From the NCBI GenBank assembly GCA_002428445.1, contig DIWJ01000024.1, forward strand, positions 66,569 through 130,568: a DNA stretch of 64,000 nucleotides. Reading direction: 5' to 3'. Positions 10,124 to 20,177 of this stretch are shown in pieces. This stretch comes from Syntrophaceae bacterium UBA6109. GTDB taxonomy: Bacteria > Desulfobacterota > Syntrophia > Syntrophales > UBA6109. Numbering within the stretch: the first letter of the stretch is position 1; each line of letters begins with the position of its first letter. A program made the position numbers and the translations under genes. The notes beneath the pieces were generated by a model. It did no database searches, was not told the DNA's origin, and worked only from the letters and a program-made list of their open reading frames with translations.

Positions 10124-11341
10124 ATGGCTCTGGTGGTTCAGAAGTATGGCGGGACTTCGGTCGCGAATCTGGAGAAGATCGAAAACGTCGCCCAAAAAGT
10201 GATCAAGGCCAAAGAAGCCGGCAATGACGTCGTGGTCGTCGTTTCGGCCATGGCCGGCGAAACGGATCGATTGATCCAGCTTGCCCAGAAGGCCGCCGAT
10301 GAGCCGGATGCGAGGGAATACGATTCCCTCATCTCGACGGGGGAGCAGGTCAGCGTCGCACTGCTTGCCATCGTTCTCAACCGGATGGGGCACAAGGCCC
10401 GTTCGTTTCTCGGCTTTCAAATGGGCATCAAGACGGATCGCGCCTACAAGAAGGCGCGCATTCTGGATATCGATACCGAAGCGCTGAAGGCGGAATTGTC
10501 CAAGGGCACGATCATCGTGGCCGCCGGCTTCCAGGGTGTCGACGAGGGACGGAATATCACGACGCTCGGGCGGGGCGGCTCGGATACGAGCGCCGTTGCC
10601 CTTGCGGCGGCGCTGAAAGCGGATGTCTGCGAGATCTACACGGATGTGGACGGCGTTTACACGACGGATCCGCGCATCTGCCCCAAGGCGAAAAGGCTGG
10701 ACAAGATCTCCTATGACGAAATGCTGGAGATGGCCCGGGCCGGGGCGAAGGTACTTTTACATCGGTCCGTCGAGATCGCGAAGAAATACGAGGTCCCCGT
10801 GATGGTGAAATCAACCTTTACCGATGAAGGAGGTACCCTGGTGACGAAGGAAGACAAGGATATGGAAAAAGCAGTGCTGTCGGGCGTGACCTACGATCGC
10901 GACCAGGCAAAGATTACCGTCGTCCGCGTGCCGGATATGCCCGGCGTGGCGGCGAAGCTCTTCACGCCGCTCTCCGAGAACAATCTCGTCGTCGACATGA
11001 TCATCCAGAACGCGAGCGTGGATGGCCGTACGGACCTGACTTTTACGGTGTCCAGGAAGGAACTCAAGGAGGCGAAGCGGATCATCGAAGCAGCCGCCAA
11101 GGCAGTGGGCGCCGACCGTGTCGAAGTGGATGACGACGTGGCGAAAATCTCCATCATCGGCGTGGGCATGGTCAGCCATTCGGGTGTGGCTTCGAAGATG
11201 TTTTCGACGCTGGCGGCAGAAGGGATCAACATCATGATGATCAGTACGTCCGAGATCAAGATCTCCTGCGTCATCAAATCCAAGTATACGGAGCATGCCG
11301 TTGCGGCGCTTCACGACGCCTTCGAACTGGATAAACGCTGA
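10124..11341 (+). CDS. lysC: Aspartate kinase
   Basis: Phosphorylates aspartate, the first step toward lysine, diaminopimelate, threonine and methionine. The kinase domain starts with [11 protein letters not shown] (residues 4-14) and contains [20 protein letters not shown]. Two ACT regulatory domains follow from about residue 265, where feedback inhibition by lysine or threonine would act. The 405-residue length fits the monofunctional class. ATG 10124 is preceded by GAGGGAAG. The matching downstream enzyme, homoserine dehydrogenase, is in this window at 50-51 kb. I saw no lysine riboswitch in the 140-base gap after tsaE. Confidence 0.95.
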   Translation: MALVVQKYGGTSVANLEKIENVAQKVIKAKEAGNDVVVVVSAMAGETDRLIQLAQKAADEPDAREYDSLISTGEQVSVALLAIVLNRMGHKARSFLGFQMGIKTDRAYKKARILDIDTEALKAELSKGTIIVAAGFQGVDEGRNITTLGRGGSDTSAVALAAALKADVCEIYTDVDGVYTTDPRICPKAKRLDKISYDEMLEMARAGAKVLLHRSVEIAKKYEVPVMVKSTFTDEGGTLVTKEDKDMEKAVLSGVTYDRDQAKITVVRVPDMPGVAAKLFTPLSENNLVVDMIIQNASVDGRTDLTFTVSRKELKEAKRIIEAAAKAVGADRVEVDDDVAKISIIGVGMVSHSGVASKMFSTLAAEGINIMMISTSEIKISCVIKSKYTEHAVAALHDAFELDKR

Positions 11342-11366
11342 GAACGTTCCGACTTGCGGGCAGGAA

Positions 11367-11924
11367 ATGGGTGCGATCGGCCTTTTCGGGCTTCTCCTTT
11401 CCGGCTGGCTGATCGCTGCTCTGTACCCGGCTCTCATGGACTGCAGGCAGCCTGCTCGGCTTTCGTATGCGGAACGGACAGCCGGCACGAAAGCCGTCGA
11501 GCTTTCCGGGCAGCCGGAAACGGACGGCATCTATATCGTGCCGGAGTCGGCAACGATACGGGATATTCTCCGCATGGTTGGGTTGGAGGCGGAAGGACCC
11601 TCCGCCGGCGAAGCCGATCAGCGCCCGCCGAACGGGGTGCACATCCGGTTCTCCGGGTCAGGGAATTCTTTCCGCCAATTCGGGATTTCCGACATGGCCG
11701 CGGGGACGAAGCTTCTCTTCGACGTGCCGCTCGACATCAACCGGGCCAGGGCGGAAGAATTGATGCTGCTCAATGGGATCGGACCGAAAACCGCAGAGGC
11801 GATCGTCGTTTACCGCTCCCGCCACGGGGCGTTTCGCTCCATCGATGATTTGAAGGCAATCAAAGGTCTCAAAGACAAAAAATTGGAAAAGGTTCGGAAA
11901 ACGATCGAAGTCCGACACCGGTGA
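11367..11924 (+). CDS. ComEA-like helix-hairpin-helix protein
   Basis: About 185 residues. A hydrophobic N-terminal segment (residues 2-20, GLFGLLLSGWLIAAL) looks like a signal anchor. A middle region follows, with an IYIVPESATIRDIL segment that loosely resembles the SLBB-type domain of ComEA. The C-terminal 60 residues form a tandem helix-hairpin-helix unit, including PLDINRARAEEL, LNGIGPKTAEAI and FRSIDDLKAIKGLK. ComEA proteins bind incoming double-stranded DNA at the membrane during natural transformation. In many bacteria similar small proteins have no demonstrated role. The ribosome-binding site is weak. It lies 25 bases after lysC and converges with the transglycosylase gene. Confidence 0.78.
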   Translation: MGAIGLFGLLLSGWLIAALYPALMDCRQPARLSYAERTAGTKAVELSGQPETDGIYIVPESATIRDILRMVGLEAEGPSAGEADQRPPNGVHIRFSGSGNSFRQFGISDMAAGTKLLFDVPLDINRARAEELMLLNGIGPKTAEAIVVYRSRHGAFRSIDDLKAIKGLKDKKLEKVRKTIEVRHR

Positions 11925-11927
11925 ACG

Positions 11928-11954
11928 CCGTTTGCTGTCATTCCATGCAAACGG
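11928..11954. terminator. Convergent intergenic hairpin
   Basis: An 8-bp perfect stem (CCGTTTGC against GCAAACGG) with an 11-base loop lies between the converging stops of the ComEA-like gene and the lytic transglycosylase gene. There is no uridine run on either side, so intrinsic termination is doubtful. It may stabilise 3' ends instead. Confidence 0.35.
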
Positions 11955-11963
11955 AGATGCCCG

Positions 11964-12563
11964 TCACGGATTACGGTAGTGGTCGAAGTAGCCCAGGACC
12001 TTCTGGATATAACGCCTTGTCTCCCCGTAAGGAGGCACGCGCCGGTCGTACTTGAAGACGGCCTTTTCTCCGGCGTTGTAAGCTGCCAATACGAGCGGCA
12101 GGTCCCCTTTGAAGACGTTCATGAGGTAGCGCAGATAACGGGTTCCGCCCTCAATGTTGTTTCCGGGGTGGAACGTGTCGCGGACATGGAGCGAGGAGGC
12201 GGTGGCCGGCATCAGCTGCATGAGGCCTTTGGCTCCCACGGGCGAAACGGCCTGATGGTTGAAGTTCGATTCGGCTTTGATGATTGCCTTGATCAGGGCG
12301 GAATCAATGGAGTATTTCTCGGCTGCTTTTACGATCAGGTGGTCGTATTTGCTGATCTCGGACGGTTTCAGTCTGAACTGGACGCGTTTTTCCCTCATGA
12401 CGAGTTCATAGGGAACGTCGCTTTCCGTCGGGACATTGGTCAGGTGGATGACGCCTTCCTCGTCCACGTACTTGTAGATATCGGCGAGGGCAGGGCTCGG
12501 CGCCAGGAAGAACAGAACCGCGCAAAGGCAAAAACAGGAATATAAGCTCTTTTTTGCTGCCAT
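11964..12563 (-). CDS. Secreted lytic transglycosylase with DUF4124-like N-terminus
   Basis: Cleaves the glycan strands of peptidoglycan in the periplasm. A signal peptide occupies residues 1-27 (cleavage after ALA). A short DIYKYVDEEGVIHLTNVP segment typical of DUF4124 follows, then a Slt-type catalytic domain from about residue 70. The catalytic Glu is E98 in IIKAESNF, followed by SPVGAKGLMQLMP and the AAYNAGE motif. It is 199 residues long, a compact member of the family. It is transcribed alone and convergently with the ComEA-like gene, with a plausible promoter at 12610-12638. Confidence 0.9.
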   Translation of the reverse strand: MAAKKSLYSCFCLCAVLFFLAPSPALADIYKYVDEEGVIHLTNVPTESDVPYELVMREKRVQFRLKPSEISKYDHLIVKAAEKYSIDSALIKAIIKAESNFNHQAVSPVGAKGLMQLMPATASSLHVRDTFHPGNNIEGGTRYLRYLMNVFKGDLPLVLAAYNAGEKAVFKYDRRVPPYGETRRYIQKVLGYFDHYRNP

Positions 12564-12609
12564 TCTCGAAAGCGCCTTTCTTCAAAAAAACTGCCACACC
12601 AGCCCTATT

Positions 12610-12638
12610 TTTATAGCGGACGATGCCGTGTAAAGCAA
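12610..12638 (-). promoter_or_regulatory. Putative promoter of the lytic transglycosylase gene
   Basis: On the minus strand TTGCTT (12633-12638) and TATAAA (12610-12615) are separated by 17 bases, about 50 bases upstream of the start codon. The -10 box is good and the -35 box is weak. Confidence 0.42.
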
Positions 12639-12662
12639 GGTATTTTTTGAGGTTTATAGTCC

Positions 12663-12691
12663 TTGACATCATTCGGCATCGATGATAGACA
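12663..12691 (+). promoter_or_regulatory. Putative promoter of tRNA-Pro
   Basis: A perfect TTGACA at 12663-12668 and TAGACA at 12686-12691, 17 bases apart, place the transcription start about ten bases before the mature 5' end of tRNA-Pro. Confidence 0.5.
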
Positions 12692-12712
12692 TCAGCCGCT
12701 TCTCAAGCACGT

Positions 12713-12789
<77 letters not shown>

Positions 12790-12796
12790 TGAAATG

Positions 12797-12826
12797 AAAA
12801 AACCGCTTCTTCGGGGCGGTTTTTTT
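12797..12826 (+). terminator. Intrinsic terminator after tRNA-Pro
   Basis: An 8-bp stem (AAAACCGC at 12799-12806 with GCGGTTTT at 12816-12823), a 9-base loop and a T run. It separates the tRNA-Pro unit from the following tRNA-Leu promoter. Confidence 0.82.
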
Positions 12827-12863
12827 GTTGATTCTCCAAGGGAAAGCCGCAGGGCGATTGCGG

Positions 12864-12891
12864 TTGACAAGACCCTTTCAATGTATATATA
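12864..12891 (+). promoter_or_regulatory. Putative promoter of tRNA-Leu (and tig)
   Basis: Perfect TTGACA at 12864-12869, then a TATATATAT stretch whose TATATA at 12886-12891 is 16 bases downstream. Initiation would fall about 15 bases before the tRNA-Leu 5' end. Confidence 0.62.
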
Positions 12892-12912
12892 TGAGCGAAA
12901 AGAAGCAAATAC

Positions 12913-12998
12913 GCGAGAGTGGCGGAACTGGAAGACGCACTGGACTTAGGATCCAGCCTGCTTCGCGGGTAGGGGTTCGACTCCCCTCTCTCGCACCA
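12913..12998 (+). tRNA. tRNA-Leu (UAG)
   Basis: A type II tRNA with a long variable arm, 86 bases including encoded CCA. The acceptor stem is GCGAGAG/CTCTCGC. The anticodon stem CTGGA/TCCAG surrounds the loop CTTAGGA, giving anticodon UAG. The variable arm CCTGCTTCGCGGG forms a stem. The T arm is GGGGTTCGACTCCCC. It reads CUA and related CUN codons. Only 35 bases separate it from the trigger factor start, so a shared primary transcript is likely. Confidence 0.96.
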
Positions 12999-13033
12999 TA
13001 TTCTTGCCACGGAACAGACGGAAGGAGCCAATT

Positions 13034-14359
13034 GTGAGCGCAGTGCGAGCCGAAGTGACCGTTGAAGATCTTAGTCCGGTAAAGAAGAAGTTGGTGTTTC
13101 AGGTCCCGTGGGAGGATGTGAAGCAGGAGCTTGAGTCCGCATATCGGACTGTCAGCCATAAGGTAAAAGTGAAGGGCTTCCGGCCCGGCAAGGTGCCGCG
13201 CACGATTCTCGAGACGAGATACAAGGATTATGTGACGGAGGAGACGGTTACCAATCTCATCAACCGCCATTACTGGGAGACATTAAAAGAGAAGGAGATC
13301 GCTTCCATCGGCCAGCCGCAGATCGAACAGCAGGGAATTGAGATGGAAAAAGACTTCAACTTTACGGCGACCGTCGAAGTGGATCCCGTTTTCGAGCCCG
13401 AAGGATACCTGGGATTGGAGCTGGGCAGGGAAGAACCTTCCGTAACCGACGAAGACGTCGAAAATCGCCTGAAAGAAATCCGGAATCTTTACGCAACCCT
13501 GGAAGAGGTTCCAGGAGGGCGGGAAGTCCGGAAAGGCGACTACGTCACGATTGATTTTGAAGGCCGCCTGGGGCAGGAGGTGCGGAAAGAGTTGAAGTCG
13601 GAGGGGTATCTCCTGGAGATCGGCAGCGGCATGTTCGTGCCAGGTTTTGAGGAACAGCTGCTCGGCATGAAGCCCGAGGAGAAAAAGGAAGTTTCAGTCA
13701 CCTTTCCCGAGGCGTACCGCGCAAAAGACCTTGCCGGGAAGGATGTGGTGTTTTCCGTCGCCCTGAAGAACATCAAGGAAAAGAAGCTTCCCGAATTGAA
13801 TGAAGCGTTTATCAAGAATTTTGAAAAATACGAAACGCTGGATCAGCTTCGCGAGGAAGTGAAAACCTCCCTGCAGGAGGAAAAGAAGGCGGCCGCGGAT
13901 GCGGCATTCCGGGAAGGCCTGCGCCAGGCAATCCTGCAGAGCAACAATTTCGATGCCCCCGAGACCCTGGTCGAAAGACAGATTTTTTCGATGATGGCGG
14001 ATGCCCATCGGAGAATGATGTACCGCGGGATGGATGAAAAGAAGGCAACGGAACTGAGTATCAAGCTCCACGATCAGTTCAAGGAGGAAGCTACGAAGAT
14101 CGTGAAGACCTTTCTGCTGGTGAAGCGTATCGCCGCGAAGGAGTCGGTTACGGTCAGCGACCAGGAACTTGATGCGCGCATTCACGAACTTGCCGCGAGC
14201 AACAACCGGACATACGATGACATGAAGGCGTCCCTCGAGAAAGATGATCTAATTGAGAGCGTCCGGGGTGAGGAGCTTGCGAAAAAAGTATTCGACTTCA
14301 TTGAGAAAAATGCGAAGATTACAGTCAGCCACGGACCTTCGGCAGGAGGCAAGGCATGA
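13034..14359 (+). CDS. tig: Trigger factor
   Basis: Ribosome-associated chaperone and peptidyl-prolyl isomerase, the first chaperone to meet nascent chains. The N-terminal ribosome-binding domain carries [10 protein letters not shown], matching the family's GFRxGKxP signature. An FKBP-like domain spans roughly residues 150-245, and the C-terminal part is the helical chaperone body. GTG 13034 is selected because GGAG lies six bases upstream. An in-frame TTG at 13004 would nearly touch the tRNA-Leu gene. About 441 residues. The stop overlaps clpP (ATGA), so the two genes are translationally coupled. Confidence 0.95.
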   Translation: MSAVRAEVTVEDLSPVKKKLVFQVPWEDVKQELESAYRTVSHKVKVKGFRPGKVPRTILETRYKDYVTEETVTNLINRHYWETLKEKEIASIGQPQIEQQGIEMEKDFNFTATVEVDPVFEPEGYLGLELGREEPSVTDEDVENRLKEIRNLYATLEEVPGGREVRKGDYVTIDFEGRLGQEVRKELKSEGYLLEIGSGMFVPGFEEQLLGMKPEEKKEVSVTFPEAYRAKDLAGKDVVFSVALKNIKEKKLPELNEAFIKNFEKYETLDQLREEVKTSLQEEKKAAADAAFREGLRQAILQSNNFDAPETLVERQIFSMMADAHRRMMYRGMDEKKATELSIKLHDQFKEEATKIVKTFLLVKRIAAKESVTVSDQELDARIHELAASNNRTYDDMKASLEKDDLIESVRGEELAKKVFDFIEKNAKITVSHGPSAGGKA

Positions 14360-14940
14360 ATATGATCCCGATGGTCGTGGAACAGGATGGCCGGGGAGAA
14401 AGGGCTTTCGACATCTATTCGAGGCTGCTCAAGGACAGGATTATCTTTCTTGGAACGGCGATTGACGACGATGTCGCAAACCTGGTGATCGCCCAGATGC
14501 TGTATCTGGAATCGGAGGATCCGGACAAGGAGATCTTCTTTTACCTGAATACGCCGGGCGGACATGTCAGTTCCGGGATGGCAATCTATGACACCATGAG
14601 ATACATCAAGCCTCCCGTGCATACCTTCTGCATGGGACAGTCCGCTTCAATGGGGGCGATTTTGCTCGCCGCCGGCGAGAAGGGGAAACGATTCGCATTA
14701 CAGCACTCGAGGATCCTGATTCACCAGCCGCTGGGCGGGTTTCAAGGCCAGGCGACGGATATCGACATCCAGGCGAAGGAGATTCTCCGTCTGAAGGATG
14801 AATTGAACCAGATCATGGCAGACCTGACAGGGCAGCCCATCGAGAGGATTCTCGCCGATACGGAGAGGGATTATTACATGACAGGTCAGCAGGCGAAGGA
14901 GTACGGCATCATCGACGAGATCATCCAGAAACGGAAGTAG
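14356..14940 (+). CDS. clpP: ATP-dependent Clp protease proteolytic subunit
   Basis: Serine protease that forms the two-ring tetradecamer capped by ClpX. The triad is visible as Ser98 (GQSASMGA), His123 (ILIHQP) and Asp172 (TERDYY). The protein has 194 residues, with a short N-terminus as in the mature enzyme of many deltaproteobacteria. Gene order tig-clpP-clpX-lon is the standard proteostasis block. The start overlaps the tig stop by four bases and clpX follows 34 bases later. Confidence 0.97.
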   Translation: MNMIPMVVEQDGRGERAFDIYSRLLKDRIIFLGTAIDDDVANLVIAQMLYLESEDPDKEIFFYLNTPGGHVSSGMAIYDTMRYIKPPVHTFCMGQSASMGAILLAAGEKGKRFALQHSRILIHQPLGGFQGQATDIDIQAKEILRLKDELNQIMADLTGQPIERILADTERDYYMTGQQAKEYGIIDEIIQKRK

Positions 14941-14974
14941 CGACGCCGTTGGCCGGAGAAAGGTTGGAAGCAGC

Positions 14975-16237
14975 GTGAAAAAAGGCAAGGATCAGCAGAA
15001 CGGCCAGGGGCTCCTGTACTGTTCTTTTTGCGGGAAAAACCAGAATGAAGTCCGCAAGCTCGTGGCGGGACCCGCTGCGTATATCTGCGACGAGTGCATC
15101 GAGCTGTGCCGCTGCATCGTCGAAGAGGAGAGCGAAGGTTCGAAACCGGAGGAGTCAAAGAAGGGCATTCCGGAACCGAAAAATATCAAGAAGTTCCTGG
15201 ATTCATACGTCATCGGCCAGGACAAGCCGAAGAAAGTCCTTTCTGTTGCCGTTTACAATCACTACAAACGTCTTTTCTCGCCGCCCAAGGATATGGAAGG
15301 CGTCGAGATACAGAAGAGCAACATCCTCCTGATCGGACCGACGGGCTCCGGCAAGACGCTCCTGGCGAAAACCCTCGCCAAGATGCTTAACGTGCCCTTT
15401 ACCATCGCCGACGCGACAACGCTTACCGAGGCGGGCTATGTGGGCGAAGATGTGGAAAACATCATTCTCAGCCTGCTGCAGAATGCGGACTACGATGTCG
15501 AGAAGGCATCGCGGGGCATTGTCTATATCGACGAGATCGACAAAATTGCAAAAAAATCCGGCAATCCTTCCATCACGCGGGACGTTTCCGGTGAGGGGGT
15601 CCAGCAGGCCCTGCTGAAGATCATCGAGGGGACCCTCGCCAACATTCCTCCGAAGGGCGGAAGGAAGCACCCGCAACAGGAATTCATCCAGGTGGACACG
15701 ACGAATATTCTGTTTATCTGCGGAGGGGCTTTTGTCGACCTGGAGGATATCATCGCCCGCCGCGTCGGCTTCAATACCCTGGGGTTCGGGGCGGAAATCA
15801 AGAGCAAGAAACAAAAGCGGATCGGAGAACTCCTCTCTCAGGTTCAGCCCGAGGACCTGCTGAAATTCGGTCTGATTCCGGAATTTGTGGGACGGCTGCC
15901 GGTGATCGCAACCCTCAACGAATTGAATCCCGACGATCTGATCCGGATCCTGGTCGAGCCGAAAGATGCGATCACGAAACAGTACAAGAAGCTCTTCGAA
16001 ATCGAAAACGTTAAACTGAAATTCACGGAGGGTGCCCTGAAGGCCATTGCGCAGTTGGCGGTGGAACGGAAATCCGGCGCCCGCGGTCTGAGAGCGATCC
16101 TGGAAGAGACCATGCTCGATATCATGTACGAGGTTCCTTCCCGGCAGGACATCCTGGAGTGCCTGATCAGTGAAGACGTCGTTCTGAAGAAGGAAAAACC
16201 CTTGCTGGTTTTCGAGACCAAGTCCGAAACTGCCTAG
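14975..16237 (+). CDS. clpX: ATP-dependent Clp protease ATP-binding subunit ClpX
   Basis: AAA+ unfoldase that recognises tagged substrates and feeds ClpP. The N-terminal zinc-binding dimerisation domain has Cys16, Cys19, Cys38 and Cys41 (CSFC, CDEC). Walker [12 protein letters not shown] is near residue 121, Walker B is [10 protein letters not shown], and the pore loop GYVGEDVEN is intact. Length is 420 residues. Translation starts at GTG 14975 behind GGAAG. It is part of the tig-clpP-clpX-lon run, with only 32 bases before lon. Confidence 0.97.
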   Translation: MKKGKDQQNGQGLLYCSFCGKNQNEVRKLVAGPAAYICDECIELCRCIVEEESEGSKPEESKKGIPEPKNIKKFLDSYVIGQDKPKKVLSVAVYNHYKRLFSPPKDMEGVEIQKSNILLIGPTGSGKTLLAKTLAKMLNVPFTIADATTLTEAGYVGEDVENIILSLLQNADYDVEKASRGIVYIDEIDKIAKKSGNPSITRDVSGEGVQQALLKIIEGTLANIPPKGGRKHPQQEFIQVDTTNILFICGGAFVDLEDIIARRVGFNTLGFGAEIKSKKQKRIGELLSQVQPEDLLKFGLIPEFVGRLPVIATLNELNPDDLIRILVEPKDAITKQYKKLFEIENVKLKFTEGALKAIAQLAVERKSGARGLRAILEETMLDIMYEVPSRQDILECLISEDVVLKKEKPLLVFETKSETA

Positions 16238-16269
16238 AAAGAAGGCTGCCGACAAGAGGCGGATCTGCC

Positions 16270-18705
16270 ATGTTTGATTTTGGGAAAAAAGAAGACAAGA
16301 CGATTGTCATGCCGTTGTTGCCGTTGCGGGACGTCGTCATGTTCCCCCACATGATCGTCCCCCTGTTCGTGGGCAGGGAGAAATCGATTGCCGCCCTGGA
16401 ATCGGCGATGAAATATGAAAAAGGAATTTTCCTCGTTGCCCAGAAGAATGCGCAGAAAGATGAACCCCAGGAAGCCGACATCTACCGTGTCGGGACCGTG
16501 GGTATCATCATTCAGCTCTTACGGCTTCCGGACGGGACGGTGAAGGTTCTCGTCGAAGGCAAGAAGCGGGGGGCCATCCGGGAATATCTTCCGAACGAAG
16601 AGTTCTTCATGGTGCGGGTGGAAGAGGTCGGAGAAGCCGCGGACAGCGACCCGGTGAAGGCGGAAGCGCTGATGAGGAACGTCCGCGAATCCTTTGAAAA
16701 CTACGTGAAACTGAGTAAGAAGGTTCACGTGGAAATCGTCGGTACCATCAACGCGATCGACGATCCCGCGAAACTGGCCGATGTCGTGGTGTCCCACCTC
16801 AACATCAAACTCGACGAGCGTCAGAAAATTCTCGAGATCTTTAACGTCAACGAGCGTCTCGAGAACGTCTACGAGCGCATGATTTCTGAAATCGAGATCC
16901 TGCAGGTCGAAGAAAAGATCAAACGCAGGGTCAAGAAGCAGATGGAGAAGACGCAGAAGGATTATTACCTCAACGAACAGATGCGGGCGATCCAGAAGGA
17001 AATGGGAGAGAAGGACGATCTCAAGAATGAGATCGCCGACATCGAAAAACGGTTGAAGACGAAGAAGCTGTCCGAGGAGGCTCATAAGAAGGTCAAACAG
17101 GAGATCAAGAAACTCCAGATGATGGCGCCGATGTCCGCCGAGGCGACAGTCGTGCGAAATTACATCGACTGGCTCCTGGACATGCCCTGGGCGGAAAAGA
17201 CGGACAATTCATACACCCTCAAGGAATCGGCAAAGATCCTTGAGGATGACCATGACGGCCTCAAACCCGTTAAGGAGAGGATTCTCGAATATCTGGCCGT
17301 GCAGTCTCTCGTGAAAAAGAACAAGGGGCCAATTCTCTGTCTGGTCGGACCGCCCGGTGTGGGCAAGACATCCATAGCGAAATCGGTGGCGAGGGCGACC
17401 AATCGAAAATTTGTCCGGCTCTCTTTGGGCGGCCTGAGAGACGAGGCGGAGATTCGCGGGCATCGCAGGACCTACATCGGGGCGTTGCCGGGGAAGATCA
17501 TTCAGCTGCTGAAGAAGGCCGGTTCAAACAACCCGGTCTTCTGCCTCGACGAAGTGGACAAACTCAGTTCCGACTTTCGCGGCGATCCGGCATCAGCGCT
17601 CCTTGAGGTGCTCGATCCGGAGCAGAATTACGCCTTCAACGACAATTACCTGGAGGTCGATTACGATCTTTCCGACGTCATGTTCATCACGACGGCGAAT
17701 GTGCTGCAGACGATACCGATGCCGCTTCAGGATCGGATGGAAGTGATCAGGCTGGCCGGATACACGGAGTTGGAAAAACTCGGCATCGCCAAGCGCTTCC
17801 TCGTCGCCAAGGAAACGGAGGCCAACGGTCTCAAGAAGGATCAGATCACTTTTTCGGATGAGGCGCTGCTGAAGATTACCCGCCAGTATACCCGCGAGGC
17901 CGGCGTGCGCAACCTCGAACGCGAAATTGCGTCGATCTGTCGAAAGGTCGCGCGTGAAATCGTGGGCGAGAGCAAGACCAAGCGATTCCACATCGTCGCC
18001 AAGAGTGTCTCCAAATATCTCGGCGTTCCGAGGTACCGTCATGGTGAAGCCGAAAACAAGGACGAAGTGGGCCTCACGATCGGTCTGGCCTGGACCGAGT
18101 TCGGCGGAGAATTGCTGACCATCGAGACTTCCGTCATGCAGGGAACGGGGAAGGTGACCCTGACGGGAAAACTCGGCGATGTCATGCAGGAATCGGCGCA
18201 GGCGGCCTTGTCCTACGTCCGCTCGAGGGCGGAACAACTTGGAATTCCCGCAAATTTCTACAAGGAAATGGACGTACACATCCATGTCCCGGAAGGTGCA
18301 ATCCCAAAGGACGGGCCTTCGGCGGGTATCGCGATGGCCACATCCCTCGCATCGGCGTTCACGAAGAAGAAAGTGCGGTCGGATCTGGCCATGACGGGTG
18401 AGATTACTCTCCGTGGTCGTGTCCTGCCGATCGGCGGTTTGAAAGAGAAGCTGTTGGCGGCCCATCGCGCCGAAATCAAGACCGTCATCATTCCCAAGGA
18501 CAACGAGCGGGATCTTCCGGACGTGCCGCAGAATATCGTCAAGGGGATCGAGGTCATCCTCGTCGAGCACGTCGATCAGGTTCTGAGGGTCGCATTCCGG
18601 GAACAGGACGGCGCGCAGACTCCGCGGTCAGGGGATACGGAAGAGTGTACCGGAACGGCACGACAGGATGCGAATGAAGAATTGCCGTCCCTGCGCATGA
18701 ATTGA
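16270..18705 (+). CDS. lon: ATP-dependent protease Lon
   Basis: Cytosolic AAA+ serine protease for damaged and short-lived regulatory proteins. The N-terminal substrate-binding domain begins [15 protein letters not shown]. Walker [10 protein letters not shown] lies near residue 360, and the C-terminal protease domain has the Ser684 (PKDGPSAG) and Lys725 (GGLKEKLL) dyad. Its 811 residues are typical. The last 40 or so residues after the protease domain are polar and unconserved in appearance. The gene closes the tig-clpPX-lon block, and a tRNA pair follows about 110 bases downstream. Confidence 0.97.
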   Translation: MFDFGKKEDKTIVMPLLPLRDVVMFPHMIVPLFVGREKSIAALESAMKYEKGIFLVAQKNAQKDEPQEADIYRVGTVGIIIQLLRLPDGTVKVLVEGKKRGAIREYLPNEEFFMVRVEEVGEAADSDPVKAEALMRNVRESFENYVKLSKKVHVEIVGTINAIDDPAKLADVVVSHLNIKLDERQKILEIFNVNERLENVYERMISEIEILQVEEKIKRRVKKQMEKTQKDYYLNEQMRAIQKEMGEKDDLKNEIADIEKRLKTKKLSEEAHKKVKQEIKKLQMMAPMSAEATVVRNYIDWLLDMPWAEKTDNSYTLKESAKILEDDHDGLKPVKERILEYLAVQSLVKKNKGPILCLVGPPGVGKTSIAKSVARATNRKFVRLSLGGLRDEAEIRGHRRTYIGALPGKIIQLLKKAGSNNPVFCLDEVDKLSSDFRGDPASALLEVLDPEQNYAFNDNYLEVDYDLSDVMFITTANVLQTIPMPLQDRMEVIRLAGYTELEKLGIAKRFLVAKETEANGLKKDQITFSDEALLKITRQYTREAGVRNLEREIASICRKVAREIVGESKTKRFHIVAKSVSKYLGVPRYRHGEAENKDEVGLTIGLAWTEFGGELLTIETSVMQGTGKVTLTGKLGDVMQESAQAALSYVRSRAEQLGIPANFYKEMDVHIHVPEGAIPKDGPSAGIAMATSLASAFTKKKVRSDLAMTGEITLRGRVLPIGGLKEKLLAAHRAEIKTVIIPKDNERDLPDVPQNIVKGIEVILVEHVDQVLRVAFREQDGAQTPRSGDTEECTGTARQDANEELPSLRMN

Positions 18706-18759
18706 GTCTTGGCGGAAGGCCGCAACTCTTCTTTATGAGAGTCGCCGGCCATTTCGTTC

Positions 18760-18788
18760 TTGACAAGAAAGGTGGTTGCTGTTAGGAA
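18760..18788 (+). promoter_or_regulatory. Putative promoter of the tRNA-Val/tRNA-Asp unit
   Basis: TTGACA at 18760-18765 and a weaker TAGGAA at 18783-18788 with 17-base spacing, 27 bases before the tRNA-Val 5' end. Confidence 0.45.
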
Positions 18789-18814
18789 GCAACTCGGTCG
18801 TAAGGATAAAATTC

Positions 18815-18890
18815 GGGCGGGTAGCTCAGTTGGGAGAGCGCCACGCTTACACCGTGGATGTCACAGGTTCGAGTCCTGTTCCGCCTACCA
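18815..18890 (+). tRNA. tRNA-Val (UAC)
   Basis: A 76-base tRNA with encoded CCA. The acceptor stem GGGCGGG/TCCGCCT has G-U pairs at both ends. The anticodon stem CCACG/CGTGG encloses CTTACAC, giving anticodon UAC. The T arm contains GGTTCGAGTCC. It is transcribed with tRNA-Asp 75 bases downstream. Confidence 0.96.
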
Positions 18891-18965
18891 GGCAAGAAAG
18901 GCTGATCCAGCTGACCGAAGCTGTGCTGTTCCGGAAGCGGAGGTCATCAGCTGAGGGCGATATTC

Positions 18966-19042
18966 GGGGCCGTAGTTAAGTTGGTTATAACGCCGGCCTG
19001 TCACGTCGGAGGACGAGGGTTCAAGTCCCTTCGGCCCCGCCA
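18966..19042 (+). tRNA. tRNA-Asp (GUC)
   Basis: A 77-base tRNA with encoded CCA. The acceptor stem is GGGGCCG/CGGCCCC. The anticodon loop CTGTCAC gives GUC, reading GAC and GAU. The discriminator base is G, as expected for aspartate tRNAs. A strong terminator begins eight bases after the CCA. Confidence 0.96.
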
Positions 19043-19049
19043 AAGCGAA

Positions 19050-19082
19050 GGGGGTTGACCAAAACGGTTGACCCCCTTTTTT
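19050..19082 (+). terminator. Intrinsic terminator after tRNA-Asp
   Basis: An 11-bp stem with two wobble pairs joins GGGGGTTGACC and GGTTGACCCCC around a 5-base loop, followed by six T residues at 19077-19082. It ends the tRNA-Val/tRNA-Asp transcript. Confidence 0.87.
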
Positions 19083-19188
19083 CATCGCGAAATTGTGGAT
19101 CCCTTTCTCCGTGGGATCCTAAGACGCTGCGATCCGTTTCCGTCCTGATGGACTTAACTGCAGGTTTCTTTTCAGAGGTTGACGGGAA

Positions 19189-20064
19189 ATGAAGTATGAG
19201 GGCATGATCATCCGTCCTCCCAGCGAGGCGGAAAGTCTGCTTTTGCAGGTGACCGTTGGCTGTTCGCACAACCGCTGCACTTTTTGTGCTGCTTTCAAGG
19301 ACAAACGTTTCCGCATCAAGTCTTTCAACGAGATCGAGGAAGACATCCTGGAGGCGGCGGCCCGGTATCCCTGGGTAAAGCGGGCATTCCTTTGCGACGG
19401 CGACGCATTGATTATCCCGCAGCAGCGCCTCCTGAAGATCCTGGAGTCGATCCGGATCAACCTGCCCGCAGTGTCGCGGATCGGCCTCTATGGCAACGCG
19501 AAGAGCATCCGCAAGAAGACCGTTGCCGAATTGATTCAATTGAGAGAACTGGGATTGGGTATCATTTACCTGGGCGTCGAAACGGGAAATGAAGAATTGC
19601 TGCGATGGATCAAGAAGGGGGCCGGTTGCGGCGAAATGGTCGAGGCCGGCCGCCGTGTCAGGGAAGCGGGCATTGGCCTGTCCGTCACGGTCCTTCTGGG
19701 AATCGGGGGGAAGGACAGAAGCGCAGAACATGCGGAAGACACGGGTCGGATTCTGACGGACATCGATCCGGATTATGTCGGCGCTCTCACCGTCATGGTC
19801 GTGCCGGGTACGCCGTTACACGACGCTGTAGCTCGGGGAACATTTGCATTGCCGGATCGCTTCGGTCTCCTGCGGGAGCTCGAAATCATGATCTCCGCGT
19901 CGGAATTCACCGACTGCTTTTTTGCCTCGAACCATGCTTCCAACTACCTCCCTGTCCGGGCAAGACTGCCACAGGAAAAAGACGCGGTCCTGGCTTTCAT
20001 CCATCGGGTTGTTGAGGAACGTCAAGATGACGTGCTGCGATCGGAATTCCTTCGCGCCCTTTGA
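19189..20064 (+). CDS. Radical SAM protein of unknown reaction
   Basis: A 291-residue iron-sulfur protein expected to bind a 4Fe-4S cluster and cleave S-adenosylmethionine. The cluster motif is GCSHNRCTFC, Cys25, Cys30 and Cys33, a CX4CX2C spacing instead of the canonical CX3CX2C. The rest fits a radical SAM TIM barrel, with a GNA segment after the third strand, the YLGVETGNEE motif, and VVPGTPL near the end. No cobalamin or auxiliary-cluster domain is present. The substrate cannot be read from the sequence. It stands between the tRNA terminator and lnt, and need not be functionally tied to either. Confidence 0.82.
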   Translation: MKYEGMIIRPPSEAESLLLQVTVGCSHNRCTFCAAFKDKRFRIKSFNEIEEDILEAAARYPWVKRAFLCDGDALIIPQQRLLKILESIRINLPAVSRIGLYGNAKSIRKKTVAELIQLRELGLGIIYLGVETGNEELLRWIKKGAGCGEMVEAGRRVREAGIGLSVTVLLGIGGKDRSAEHAEDTGRILTDIDPDYVGALTVMVVPGTPLHDAVARGTFALPDRFGLLRELEIMISASEFTDCFFASNHASNYLPVRARLPQEKDAVLAFIHRVVEERQDDVLRSEFLRAL

Positions 20065-20177
20065 ATAGCGGCGCTGCCGGCGATGAAAAAAGTGAAGATG
20101 AATGTACCATCGTCATTCGTCTTTCAGTCGATGGGTATGAGGCGGTGAAAGATCGCCTCTATGACAGAGGGTAGGGG

